A stretch of DNA of 64,000 nucleotides from DSBN01 sp041686355 (GTDB lineage Bacteria; Spirochaetota; Spirochaetia; DSM-16054; Sediminispirochaetaceae): assembly GCA_041686355.1 (NCBI GenBank), contig JAWLDZ010000001.1, forward strand, positions 1-64,000, read 5' to 3'. The notes under the pieces are model-generated. The model was not told where the DNA came from. It ran no database searches and saw nothing but the letters and a program-made list of their open reading frames with translations. The translations under genes and the position numbers were made by a program. Shown here in pieces: positions 7,927 through 16,763 of this stretch (positions are counted from its first letter, which is position 1; each line of letters starts with the position of its first letter).

Positions 7927-8696
7927 ACGAGTGCATTGATACCATACTACAGAGAAAATCTATAAGAAGTTATCTGCCGGATCCAATCCCGGAGGCCGAG
8001 AAACAGCAAATAACCGAAGCAATGCTGCGCGCCCCGACTGCGGGTAATCAAATGCTCTATTCGGTCATCGAGGTAGAAACTGCAGCATTAAAGGCAAAAC
8101 TGGCCGAAACCTGCGATCATCAGCCTTTTATCGCCAGTGCTCCGTGGGTGCTGATCTTTCTGGCCGATTCACAGCGCATATATGACTTTTTTCGCTACTC
8201 CGATGTCGATTCGCTGATTAAATCTAACCACGCCCCTTCGGCAAAACCTCAAGAGGCGGATCTCCTGCTGGCCGCTTGCGATGCCCTGATCGCCGCCCAC
8301 ACGGCCGTCCTGGCGGCGGAATCACTGGGAATCGGTACCTGTTACATTGGCGACATTATGGAAAACTATGAGATCCATCGGGATCTGCTGAAGCTGCCCC
8401 AGTATGCAGTACCGATTACCATGCTCTGTTTGGGCTATCCCACTGAACAGCAGAAGAACCGCCCCTCTATCCCCCGTCTTTCCAGAGACCTAATTATCTC
8501 AAGGGACAGCTACAGACATCTACAGCCGGAGGAGGCAAGGAGCCTGTATGATGCAAATCTTCCACCGAATCCACAGTTTTTGGAGGGCGCCAAGAATCAC
8601 GGCCAGCATATATACCTGCGCAAGTTCAGCTCGCCCTTCATGCAGGAAATGCGTCGTTCGGTACAAGTAATGCTGGAAAATTGGCGAGAGGGTTAA
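7923..8696 (+). CDS. nitroreductase-family flavoprotein (NfsA/FRP-like)
   Basis: A 257-residue FMN-dependent nitroreductase-like oxidoreductase. It starts with TILQRKSIRSYLPDPIP, then APTAGNQMLYSVIEVE (FMN-binding segment) and later AAHTAVLAAESLGIGTCYIGDIMENY and LCLGYPTEQQKNRPSIPR. The C-terminal extension after residue 190 matches the longer NfsA/FRP group, which uses NADPH to reduce nitro compounds, quinones or flavin. The natural substrate is unknown. The start overlaps the YwbE gene stop. Confidence 0.88.
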   Translation: MNECIDTILQRKSIRSYLPDPIPEAEKQQITEAMLRAPTAGNQMLYSVIEVETAALKAKLAETCDHQPFIASAPWVLIFLADSQRIYDFFRYSDVDSLIKSNHAPSAKPQEADLLLAACDALIAAHTAVLAAESLGIGTCYIGDIMENYEIHRDLLKLPQYAVPITMLCLGYPTEQQKNRPSIPRLSRDLIISRDSYRHLQPEEARSLYDANLPPNPQFLEGAKNHGQHIYLRKFSSPFMQEMRRSVQVMLENWREG

Positions 8697-8760
8697 AACC
8701 ATTGCCGATCCCATAGCGTTCAGCTGATTTTTGAGATATAGTTTAAAAAAAGGAGAGAAC

Positions 8761-9711
8761 ATGGACAATGCAACAATTCTCTGGGATATTGAGAATGTCA
8801 CTCCCAAGAATGACCATAAATTTATTGCTAATCTGTTTGATTTTCTGGAAGAGGAAAACAAGGTATCCTCCGCCAGTTGTTTTGGCGATTGGACCCGTCC
8901 CCATCTAAAAAAACTTCCCAGTAATCTATCGGACTACAATTTTGAGCTCATTCATATTCCAAAATCAAGAAAAAACAGCGCTGATATGGCCTTGATTACT
9001 CATGCCACCGAGATGATTTTTCTGTATCCCCATCTGCAGCGCTTCATTCTCATCACCGGCGATGCCGATTTCCGCCCCCTGCTGACTACCCTTAAAAAAC
9101 ATGGGAAAGAGGTGTGGATCATCTGTGATGCCTCAAATGCCTCGGAAGACCTCCTCGCCCAGGCGGATAAGTATTTCGATTACCGCACCATAATGACTAA
9201 GGATTATGAAGAGGACCAGGAGGAGGAGTCTACCGAGACTATCTCCAAGGAAGCAGCCTTTCAGCTCTTTGCCGAAGCGGTAAATTTGATGCTGAAGCAG
9301 AAGAAAAAGCCGAGCCCCGGCTCGGTTAAAGTCAAAATGAAGCTGCTCAACGAGGACTTCAGCGAGAGTAAAATCGGCTATAAATCCTGGAAGGCTTTTC
9401 TTTCGGACGCAATCGAGCATACAAATGTGGAATACAGTACAGAAAACAGCAACCTGCTCACCATCGCCGTCCGCAGCCGTAGTACGAGTTCTGAACAGCT
9501 TCCCGAAATTTTTAAATACTTGCTTAACTCATTGAATGGAAGTAATTGGACATCCTTCGCCAAATCTAGCCAGCATCTGCAGGAGAAAAAGGTTTCCATA
9601 AAGCGTTACGGGTACAGTAAATTTAAGAAGCTTGTTTTTGATGCGGAAAAACGCGGATTGGTTGAGACAAAAAACGAAGGTATCCATTGGTATCTAAAGC
9701 GGCAAGTATAG
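8761..9711 (+). CDS. NYN-domain (PIN-like) ribonuclease-type protein with LOTUS-like C-terminus
   Basis: A 316-residue protein. Residues 1-145 are a NYN (LabA/DUF88) domain with acidic positions seen in ILWDIEN, SADMALI and ITGDADFRPLL, the pattern of PIN-like metal-dependent nucleases. After an acidic linker (EEDQEEESTET) two winged-helix-like segments follow (AFQLFAEAVNLMLKQKKKPSPGSVKVK and IFKYLLNSLNGSNW). These look like OST-HTH/LOTUS RNA-binding domains. The ATG at 8761 follows AAGGAGA. The combination suggests an RNA-processing or RNA-decay role, inferred from domains only. Probably monocistronic. Confidence 0.82.
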   Translation: MDNATILWDIENVTPKNDHKFIANLFDFLEEENKVSSASCFGDWTRPHLKKLPSNLSDYNFELIHIPKSRKNSADMALITHATEMIFLYPHLQRFILITGDADFRPLLTTLKKHGKEVWIICDASNASEDLLAQADKYFDYRTIMTKDYEEDQEEESTETISKEAAFQLFAEAVNLMLKQKKKPSPGSVKVKMKLLNEDFSESKIGYKSWKAFLSDAIEHTNVEYSTENSNLLTIAVRSRSTSSEQLPEIFKYLLNSLNGSNWTSFAKSSQHLQEKKVSIKRYGYSKFKKLVFDAEKRGLVETKNEGIHWYLKRQV

Positions 9712-9764
9712 GTAGAGGCCTTGGCGTTTCTGTTTCCGTTCTGTTTCTGTTGCAAAAAAAAAGA

Positions 9765-9793
9765 TTGCATTTTGAACTAAAATACCGTAATAT
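9765..9793 (+). promoter_or_regulatory. likely promoter of the second RRM gene
   Basis: TTGCAT (9765-9770) and TAATAT (9788-9793) are 17 bases apart. Transcription would start near 9800, leaving an untranslated leader of about 90 bases before the ATG at 9891. Long leaders are typical of cold-induced RNA-binding proteins. Confidence 0.5.
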
Positions 9794-9890
9794 CGATCAA
9801 AAGATGTGATGAGATAGTATCTGCACCATGGGTAACCTTCTATCTATTAAATCAACTCTTTGTACTTTTTATTTCTTAGGAGCATTTTGT

Positions 9891-10136
9891 ATGAACATTT
9901 ACGTCGGAAATCTTAACTATTCCGTAACAGAGGATGACCTGAAAAACTTATTTCAGGAGTATGGCACCGTTTCTTCCGTCCGGGTTATTTTTGACCGCAT
10001 GACCCAACGGTCAAAGGGATTTGCATTTGTTGATATGCCCGATGACGGAGAGGCTAACAGTGCGATTGACGCATTAAACGGCACTGATTTTATGGGAAGA
10101 GCGATGAAGGTTAACGAGGCAAGAGAAAAAAGATAA
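9891..10136 (+). CDS. RRM-domain RNA-binding protein (second of two)
   Basis: An 81-residue single RNA recognition motif: RNP2 NIYVGNLNY at residues 2-10 and RNP1 KGFAFVDM near residue 43. It is strongly similar to the protein at 6097-6357 (shared YVGN-NY, DR-T-RSKGF-FV patterns), so the two are paralogues about 3.5 kb apart on opposite strands. The ATG at 9891 is preceded by TAGGAG at 8 bases; an in-frame ATG at 9828 lacks such a site and would add non-conserved residues. A terminator follows. Confidence 0.93.
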   Translation: MNIYVGNLNYSVTEDDLKNLFQEYGTVSSVRVIFDRMTQRSKGFAFVDMPDDGEANSAIDALNGTDFMGRAMKVNEAREKR

Positions 10137-10210
10137 GTCTTATAAGGTGCTTTCTGAAGTACCTAATATTGCACATTTTCAGTTCTCAATTGATTCGGTA
10201 TACTTTTTTC

Positions 10211-10246
10211 AAAAGCGGCCACAGTTTATCTGTTGTGCCGCTTTTT
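10211..10246. terminator. bidirectional intrinsic terminator after the RRM gene
   Basis: AAAAGCGGC (10211-10219) pairs with GCCGCTTTT (10237-10245), with further CACAG/CTGT pairing inside. T runs lie on the downstream side and A/T-rich sequence on the other, so it can work in both directions. Confidence 0.75.
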
Positions 10247-10270
10247 AGTTTTGAAGAGTCAAGGTAGGCA

Positions 10271-11866
10271 ATGAAATTCATTCGTCTTTCTTTACCGGTT
10301 TTATTTTCCCTCGTTTTATTATTAGGATTATTAGTAGGAATTCTAAGCTGTGCTACAACACCACCTGATGATGCTTCACAACTTCAAATATATTCCCGGT
10401 CAGAGCAGCTGCCTCAGCTGGATATTTCTACAGAACGGGGTAAAGTCCTTTTCATTACAAATCCCGCCGGGGCAAGGGTATCAATAAATGGAAAGACCAT
10501 CGGCTCCACGCCCCTTCTTCACCCACTTACAGACGGTTCGTATCACATACGCATCACCAAGCAGCGTTACCATTCAAGGGAATTCTATTTAGACATCCAG
10601 AACGACACTATTTCGGCTGTCCAGGTCTCGCTTGAACCACATACCGGTCAAGTTGCTCCGATAATCACCCCCCAAGATGCCGTGGCAAAAATCGGCGATA
10701 TGCCCATCCAAGACTTTCCAAAGGAACTTCCTGTAGGCTCCTATACCTTGCGGGTCAGCCGTTTTGGGTATGAGTCTACAACCGTGGAGATTCAAGTAAG
10801 CCAAGGCGAATCGGTGCAACCGAGGATTAAGCTGGAGCCACTAGCCTTTGCCGTGCAGGATCTATCGGTCTTCCCGAAAAAGATGCGAATAATTCCACCA
10901 TTTCCACAACCTGAATTAGTGATCAAAGGTTCGGTCAGTGCTCCAGGAAGTATAAAAATTACTATTCGCAACCAGGAGGACAAACTCTTTGGTACCCAGC
11001 GAGTCGAACTGCCGAACACTCCTTACTTTGAAAAGAGGTACCCCCTGCCGCCAGGACGTTACCGAATAGTCATACAAGGCAGTGCTGACAACAGCCAGGA
11101 GACAACCATCTATGAACAAAGCGTTGAAGTAATCCAAGAAGAGCCGATTGCACTGTTCACTACCGGTCTTCCGGCAACATTAACCGTAATCGGCGTTCCC
11201 CGTGCCCCTACTGTTGGCTCTGAAATCTTACAAAGTTCATTTTCCTTCGGTGGAGGCGGTAGGATAGAAGCTGCACCGGTTTTGTTTCCAGCCCAGTTGA
11301 GTATAGTGGCCGGACTGCCCTACTCTTTGGAGACCCAAATTTCAACAGGCCTGCTAATAGAAAAAAACAGAACAAGCTTGTGGAGCGGGTCCGCGCAGCT
11401 TAAGCGAGAGATATTCACCACCAGAAACAGATTCAGATTTTCAGGGGCTTTTGAGTTTTTCGGGACCTATCTCCCGGACAAGGAGTTCTCAGAGGCATCT
11501 GCAGCTCTGCTTCCGTTTGAAACAGCGGTTGGATCCCGACCTATTTTCGAGTTTACTCTGCACCCGGATATTGACAGCTTCATGGGGTTATCCTTAAGTC
11601 CTTCAGTCGAATTTCAGGTAAATGAAAGCAGCGGTGACAGATGGATGGGTCGACTACACAGCGGGGCATTCCTGCAGATCAAGGACAAGGCAGTTGCCCT
11701 TACTGCAAAAACCAGCACTGAGTTAGACCATTTTGGCTATGGGATAGAATTCAGCTGGCTTATTCCCCAAAGCTCAATGCATCTGAATCTGTTTGCAGGG
11801 GGCATTTCGGAGGATCAGTTACTGAGCTACTATACGAGCGGTATAACTTTTTATTATATTCGGTAA
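10271..11866 (+). CDS. PEGA-domain lipoprotein
   Basis: A 531-residue envelope protein. The N-terminus has a hydrophobic core followed by VGILSC, a spirochaete-type lipobox with Cys at residue 27. Two PEGA-like segments follow: GKVLFITNPAGARVSINGKTIG with GSYHIRITKQRYHSREF (about residues 57-115), and PVGSYTLRVSRFGYESTTVEI (about 158-180). PEGA domains occur in surface proteins and may bind peptidoglycan or sugars. The C-terminal half, from about residue 310, is rich in alternating hydrophobic residues and aromatic turns and could form a beta-barrel or beta-sandwich; not proven. It is followed three bases later by a small gene. Confidence 0.8.
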   Translation: MKFIRLSLPVLFSLVLLLGLLVGILSCATTPPDDASQLQIYSRSEQLPQLDISTERGKVLFITNPAGARVSINGKTIGSTPLLHPLTDGSYHIRITKQRYHSREFYLDIQNDTISAVQVSLEPHTGQVAPIITPQDAVAKIGDMPIQDFPKELPVGSYTLRVSRFGYESTTVEIQVSQGESVQPRIKLEPLAFAVQDLSVFPKKMRIIPPFPQPELVIKGSVSAPGSIKITIRNQEDKLFGTQRVELPNTPYFEKRYPLPPGRYRIVIQGSADNSQETTIYEQSVEVIQEEPIALFTTGLPATLTVIGVPRAPTVGSEILQSSFSFGGGGRIEAAPVLFPAQLSIVAGLPYSLETQISTGLLIEKNRTSLWSGSAQLKREIFTTRNRFRFSGAFEFFGTYLPDKEFSEASAALLPFETAVGSRPIFEFTLHPDIDSFMGLSLSPSVEFQVNESSGDRWMGRLHSGAFLQIKDKAVALTAKTSTELDHFGYGIEFSWLIPQSSMHLNLFAGGISEDQLLSYYTSGITFYYIR

Positions 11867-11869
11867 ATA

Positions 11870-12196
11870 ATGAAGGAATCGCCGGATACACAACTCATAC
11901 AAATTTTAAAATCCCTTTCTGCTGCGGAAGCACAAAATCGGCTGATGCGAATTACAGACCGCAACTTAGCCATCTGCATGTTATATATGGATAATCCCGA
12001 TCGGAATATAGTGTTAGATCGACTGGGAAAAATGAAACGCGAGAGGATTAGGCAAGAGCTTGCATATGTACAGCACCTGCGGCTGCGCTATCCCCAGTAC
12101 AAATCGGTTATAGAAAAGGTGATTGTGAGTATAGTAGCGGGAAAGGATGTCGCTCCACAAAGCTATATACGGCCGCTGCGTAATGACAGGTTCTAG
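11870..12196 (+). CDS. small helical protein, weakly FliG-like
   Basis: A 108-residue cytoplasmic protein with no signal peptide. The run NLAICMLYMDNPDRNIVLDRLGKMKRERIRQEL has the hydrophobic pattern of the helical repeats in FliG-type proteins (a helix, then a VLDRL helix, then a charged helix), followed by RLRYPQYKSVIEKVIVSIVAG. This resemblance is my reading and is weak. It is co-directional with the PEGA lipoprotein (3 bases apart) and convergent with the methyltransferase gene, 20 bases away. Confidence 0.6.
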   Translation: MKESPDTQLIQILKSLSAAEAQNRLMRITDRNLAICMLYMDNPDRNIVLDRLGKMKRERIRQELAYVQHLRLRYPQYKSVIEKVIVSIVAGKDVAPQSYIRPLRNDRF

Positions 12197-12216
12197 TGAA
12201 CCGTGAATTGCTCTGA

Positions 12217-12966
12217 TTACCGGCCTTTCACCAAAGAGCGTCCGGTATAGTCATCACGGTGGAGAAAGACGGGGGTCTCCTCAAAGTACTCATCCACGGC
12301 CCGGCGTGCTCCAGTAAAGTGCCCGTAATCATCCAGCAGCAAAACTCCACCCCGTTTCAAATGCGGATACAGATGCTGCAGCTCGTGTAGCGTCGATTCA
12401 TACCAGTCTGTATCCAAGCGTAATAGGGCAATCCCTTCGGGACTCTGAGCAGGAATAGTAGAGGCCACATCCCCCTCAACAGCAGTGATCAACTCCTCCG
12501 GATACCCGGTAGAACTTAGGTTCTCTACTACCTCTTGGCGTGACACGGCCCACCAGCCGAAATTGTTTTTCTCACCCCGCCGATCTTCATCCCATTTCTC
12601 TTGGACCAGCCGGCCGGTCCAGGCAACCACATCTTTCTCCGTCGGGGGAGTCATGCCTTGAAAAGTATCGAACAGGTAGAGCTCGCGATCGGCAGCGTTC
12701 ATTTTCATAAGCGTCAATGCCATTAGCATGGTCGCACCGCCTTTCCAGACCCCGCATTCCACAAAGGCTCCCGGAATTTCTGCTTTTACCAGATAACGTA
12801 TAGCGGAGTAGATTGCGTAAGCCCGTTCTGTGCTTATCATTGTATAGCTGCGGACCTGTTCCCATAACTCCAAAAAATCGCTGTCAAGGTCGCTATGATA
12901 CTGCTGAGGAGGGATTACTCCATACCCGGCACGCTGGAGTGCAGAAATCATCGATTGTTCATTCAT
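12217..12966 (-). CDS. TylF/MycF-type methyltransferase
   Basis: A 249-residue protein with the features of the TylF (macrocin O-methyltransferase) family: ERAYAIYSAIRYLVKAEIPGAFVECGVWKGGATMLMA (S-adenosylmethionine site FVECGVWKGG near residue 70), LYLFDTFQGMTPP, IALLRLDTDWYESTLHEL and GGVLLLDDYGHFTGARRAVDEYF with the Asp residues expected for metal binding. Members methylate hydroxyl groups of sugars or other small molecules. It overlaps the ligA stop by four bases (ATGA), so it is co-translated with ligA. Its nucleic-acid or envelope relevance is unknown. Confidence 0.87.
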   Translation of the reverse strand: MNEQSMISALQRAGYGVIPPQQYHSDLDSDFLELWEQVRSYTMISTERAYAIYSAIRYLVKAEIPGAFVECGVWKGGATMLMALTLMKMNAADRELYLFDTFQGMTPPTEKDVVAWTGRLVQEKWDEDRRGEKNNFGWWAVSRQEVVENLSSTGYPEELITAVEGDVASTIPAQSPEGIALLRLDTDWYESTLHELQHLYPHLKRGGVLLLDDYGHFTGARRAVDEYFEETPVFLHRDDYTGRSLVKGR

Positions 12967-15047
12967 TCGATCGGTATTCCCCCGTCCTTAAGTCGCCCCA
13001 CGAACTCCTCTTCGCTCACAATCTCTACCCCCAGCTGCTGTGCCTTTTGCAGCTTGCTTCCGCCGCCGCTGCCGGCCAAAAGATGGGTAGTACTGCCGCT
13101 GACCTGGCTGCTGGTACGTCCACCCCCGGCTTTTACATATTCCATAGCCTTTGACCTTGGATTGAAGCGATTGAAACTGCCGGTTACACACCAGTTTTCG
13201 CCTTCAAACAGAGGGGGAATCGAAGCATCACCTGCACCGGTTTTGTCCTTAACTGAGGTTTCAAATTGCAAACCGACTTGTTTTAACTCCTCGATTCGAT
13301 GCTGGACTTCGGGCCGAGAAAACTCTTCGATTATAGTAGCGGCAGTTTTTTCGCCAATGCCTTTAATCTCCACCAGTTTCTCTGCATCACCCTCTTCTGC
13401 AATTTTGATTATCTTATCAATTGAGGTGAAACCTGCTCCAATTAAAAGTTCGGTTACGCTTGGACCGACCTCGGGAATGCCCAATGAGGGCAACACCACA
13501 CGGAAGGGCTGGGACAAGCTTTTCTCAAGTCCGGTCTTAATCGCGGCAATTTTCTTTTCACCAAAACCCGGATATCCCTTCAGTCGTTCAAAATCAAAGC
13601 GGTACAAATCCGGAAGGTCTTGCACAAAGCCCTCCTCTATCAGTATCTCAGCAGTTTCAGGCCCAAGGTTCTCGATATCCATCTGATTACGCCCAATAAA
13701 AAAGTGAAGCCGCCCTCGTACCTGGTCGGGACATTTATTGTTACGGCAGAAATGATGTGCCCCATAAACTTCCAGTTTTGAACCACAGGAGGGGCATGTA
13801 TCCGGCATTCGCCATACCGGATTTCCAACCTCATTCTTTTGGACAACCTTTTCCACCGCCGGAATTACATCACCCCGGCGGGAAACGGTCACCTGATCAC
13901 CCTCTGCAATCTCAAGGATTTCGATATAGGCTTGATTGTGCAGGGTTACATTACTAATTGTCGATCCGCCGATCTGTACCGGTTCAACCCGGGCAACAGG
14001 AGTAATTCGGCCGGTTCTTCCTACCTGTACTTCAATTGTCTTAATGTTAGTAGTTCCCTGGGGGGACTCAAACTTGTAAGCGATAGCCCAGCGCGGATGG
14101 TGCCCGGTATACCCTAACTCCTCTCGGACCTGAAGCTCATTTACTTTTACCACCAGTCCGTCGATTTCATATTCCAGCGCATCCCGCTCTGAGGCTGCCT
14201 GTTCAATATACTGCGGCAGCTCATCAATTTTGCCAAAGCTCCACTCCGGACAGCGTGCCTCCATATCTACAGTATCAAGTCGATTTGAAAACACTCCAAT
14301 ACGCCTGCTTACACGGAACTGCAGAGCAGTCAGTTTTTCCAGGACCTCGATATGGCTCAACTCTTGTTGCGGGAATGCAGCCTCATAGGCAAACATATTC
14401 AAAGGAATACGGGCCACTTCACTGCTTTTTATACGGCGGAGACTGCCGGCCGCCAGATTACGCGGGTTCGCATAGGGAGTTTCCATTTTCCGGTTTAACT
14501 CTTCAAAACGGTCCTTTGGCAAGTAGATCTCTCCCCGGACAGCAACATCTATCGCCTCTGGTAAACGCAGAGGGACTGTTCGGATAGTCTTTACATTGGC
14601 AGTGATGTCGTTCCCCACAAAACCGTTCCCCCGGGTCACAGCCCGCATCAAACGACCGGCCTTATAATAGAGCACAATTGCGACCCCGTCGATTTTCTCC
14701 TCAACCACAAAGCTAAGAGTCTGCCCACTGCGTTTGCTAGTTCGATGAATCCAATCGGCTACTTCATCGGAACTGTAGGCTTTATCGAGACTCAAGACTG
14801 GAACCGTGTGTTCAACCTCGGGGAAGGTGTCTGTGGGCTCGGTTCCGACCCGCTGGGTTGGCGAGTCGGGCCTTTTTAGCTCAGGATACTGTGCCTCGAG
14901 CTCGGCTAAACGATCAAAGAGCCGATCATACTCAAGGTCCGAGACACTTGGTCGCCCATCAATATAATATTCACGCTGATAACGATGCAAAAGCTCGGAG
15001 AGTCTCTCTACCTCTTGCCGAGCTTCATTATACTCACTTTCGGACAT
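12963..15047 (-). CDS. ligA: NAD-dependent DNA ligase
   Basis: A 694-residue LigA joining nicks in DNA with NAD as cofactor. The N-terminal Ia domain (RLSELLHRYQREYYIDG, SDLEYDRL) precedes the adenylation site EKIDG with the catalytic lysine near residue 118. Then come the OB-fold (EVQVGRTGRITPVARVEPV), a four-Cys zinc finger (CPSCGSK, then CRNNKC), helix-hairpin-helix repeats (GYPGFGEKK, GIGEKTAATI) and a C-terminal BRCT domain (ENWCVTGSFNRF). I place the start at the ATG at 15047, five bases after the stop of the RlpA-like gene. An upstream in-frame ATG at 15077 would overlap that gene and add non-family residues. Confidence 0.96.
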   Translation of the reverse strand: MSESEYNEARQEVERLSELLHRYQREYYIDGRPSVSDLEYDRLFDRLAELEAQYPELKRPDSPTQRVGTEPTDTFPEVEHTVPVLSLDKAYSSDEVADWIHRTSKRSGQTLSFVVEEKIDGVAIVLYYKAGRLMRAVTRGNGFVGNDITANVKTIRTVPLRLPEAIDVAVRGEIYLPKDRFEELNRKMETPYANPRNLAAGSLRRIKSSEVARIPLNMFAYEAAFPQQELSHIEVLEKLTALQFRVSRRIGVFSNRLDTVDMEARCPEWSFGKIDELPQYIEQAASERDALEYEIDGLVVKVNELQVREELGYTGHHPRWAIAYKFESPQGTTNIKTIEVQVGRTGRITPVARVEPVQIGGSTISNVTLHNQAYIEILEIAEGDQVTVSRRGDVIPAVEKVVQKNEVGNPVWRMPDTCPSCGSKLEVYGAHHFCRNNKCPDQVRGRLHFFIGRNQMDIENLGPETAEILIEEGFVQDLPDLYRFDFERLKGYPGFGEKKIAAIKTGLEKSLSQPFRVVLPSLGIPEVGPSVTELLIGAGFTSIDKIIKIAEEGDAEKLVEIKGIGEKTAATIIEEFSRPEVQHRIEELKQVGLQFETSVKDKTGAGDASIPPLFEGENWCVTGSFNRFNPRSKAMEYVKAGGGRTSSQVSGSTTHLLAGSGGGSKLQKAQQLGVEIVSEEEFVGRLKDGGIPIE

Positions 15048-15051
15048 CGCT

Positions 15052-16696
15052 TTAATTGCCCTTTCGAATAAAGGCATCGCGGAAACCGCGTGAGGTAAAG
15101 GTATACAGCAGGGTTCCGCTCTCATCCTCATTTAAGGGGCCGATCATCAATTTATACGGTGCGGCAGGGGCTCTCTCGTCTACATAGAGGGTCACCGGAT
15201 ATCTCCCGTTCAACTCTCGACCGCGAGATTGGGCCAAATCGAGTTTAGAGTAAGCTGCAACCTGCAGGTAGTAGCTCCCCGCATCGATGCTGCGCTGTAC
15301 AGTGATTTCACCTGCGGAGGATTCTCCAGCTGCCGAAGTGATAACCCTCTCAGTTTCAGCTGTCGGCGTTTCCTGCTGCCTTTGCTCCTCTGTTTCCGCA
15401 GGTTGCTCCTCTGTTTCNNNNNNNNNNNNNNNNNNNNNNNNNNNNNNNNNNNNNNNNNNNNNNNNNNNNNNNNNNNNNNNNNNNNNNNNNNNNNNNNNNN
15501 NNNNNNNNNNNNNNNNNTTGCTCCTCTGTTTCCGCAGGTTGCTCCTCTGTTTCTGTAGAAGGCCCCTCTGGAGGACGCTCTTCAGCGGGGACTAAAACCA
15601 GCTCGGCATCTTCGGGTAATTCCTCAATTTCTTCGGTCGCAGGGAGAATAGGGGTGTGAGGAAGTTCATCCTCTACTTTTTCTTCAGCTTCTTTATCACC
15701 AGCGGTTGAGGCGATATCAGCGGAGGGCAGCACCGATCGCTGAGGCTCCGGGGAGTGACGCACCTCGAACTCTGTGGTGTAAACTCCTTCTGAGGGAGAA
15801 AAGGATTCCAGCGAGGACGAGGGCCCTTCGGCGGCAGCCGTACGTTGGGGCAACTGGGGTGCACTTGGTGTATACCGCTTATCCTTCTGCTGCATAAACA
15901 GAGGTTCCAGTTCCGCTGTTCGCGGATCGCTGGTCGTAGATGGAGCCGCCGGCTCCTCAGGCTCAAGACTGGGTTCAGGCAGTTCTACAGTCAGCTGGGC
16001 TCGGGGCTGATCCTTTTCCGGAAGCGTATCAGCCTGTGGTGTCTGTAGTTCCATTTCAGCCACATATTCCCTGGCCGGCTCTTGCTCCTCAGGCTCTTGC
16101 TCCTCAGGCGGCTCAAGTTCTTGAACAGTCGCCGCTCGCTCTTCCGGCTCTGGTTCTGGTTCTGCCTCCGGTTCTGGTTCTGATTCCCGTTCTGCTTCTG
16201 GTTCCGGCTGTTCGGACAAATATTCCTGCACTAGTGCAAGGCTTTCGTCCTGGACTGACGCCGAAGGATTTTGGTCTGGGTCGGATGAAAAGGGTCTCTC
16301 TTGGCCAAGGGAGGATTCTATTAGATCATCTTCCTTTTCTACTGGAGTAACATGTAGTGTAGCAATCTCATCTTCTCGGATTCCCAATTTCTGGGCAGCA
16401 TCACGGGAAACCTGCATGAAAACCCGCTCCCGATCTAAACGAGCAACAATACGCACTTCAATTGTAGTTTCATCAGAGGGGTGTGTAATGGATACCTTCG
16501 AATCTAACGGAAAAGCGTTAGAGGCGGCATACATGCCGCTATGAGGTAACAAACCATAAGGGGCGGGGGTTACATTGCCCTCCCAGTATGAGTCTTGAGC
16601 CCATAGGGTGCCTCCCGAAAAGGCGATAAGCAAAAAGAGGGCTACAGCATATGTAAATAGCGTCGCTTTTTGATAAAAACGGTGTTTATCTTTCAT
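15052..16696 (-). CDS. RlpA-like protein: DPBB domain, Glu/Pro-rich repeats, C-terminal SPOR domain (interrupted by assembly gap)
   Basis: The N-terminus is a signal peptide (MKDKHRFYQK then a hydrophobic core ending near LWAQ). Next is an RlpA-like double-psi beta-barrel (GMYAASNAFPLDSKVSI, IVARLDRERVFMQVSRDAAQKLGI, residues about 50-120). A long acidic Glu/Pro/Gln region with repeated EPEPE and PAETEEQ follows. Beyond the N run the true frame reads on through GSYYLQVAAYSKLDLAQSRG to SRGFRDAFIRKGN, a typical SPOR domain that binds denuded peptidoglycan. RlpA-type proteins act at septal or side-wall peptidoglycan. The 100 placeholder bases shift the frame and create a false early stop near 15356; the real stop is at 15054-15052. 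Start chosen at 16696 after GGGAG. Confidence 0.85.
15382..15553 (-). repeat. 21-bp coding minisatellite (PAETEEQ repeats) flanking the gap
   Basis: The unit TTGCTCCTCTGTTTCCGCAG plus G (reverse strand encodes PAETEEQ) occurs complete at 15382-15402 and 15518-15538, with partial copies at 15403-15417 and 15539-15553 abutting and following the gap. The unit length is seven codons, so copy-number change keeps the frame. The true copy number is hidden by the N run. Confidence 0.9.
15418..15517. other. assembly gap of exactly 100 N
   Basis: All bases are N. The flanks are identical repeat units, so the gap very likely reflects a collapsed or unresolved tandem repeat. 100 is a conventional placeholder size: it is not 6 plus a multiple of 21, the only lengths that would join the flanking units in register. 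Confidence 0.97.
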
Positions 16697-16763
16697 ATTA
16701 CACTCCCATATCTCATTCTCGGGGTTTGTGTACGACATATTGAGAATTTTCTGCCGGAATAGA

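Noticed and set aside
13777..13792. TTTTGAACCACAGG inside ligA, similar to the repeat core
   Set aside because: It encodes conserved zinc-finger residues and lacks the full core or a second arm; chance match.
15356..15417. Apparent C-terminus NRGATCGNRG... of the RlpA-like protein
   Set aside because: Frame artefact of the 100-N placeholder; the other frame continues into a SPOR domain.
15382..15553. CRISPR-like repeat array around the gap
   Set aside because: Units are contiguous without spacers and encode protein.
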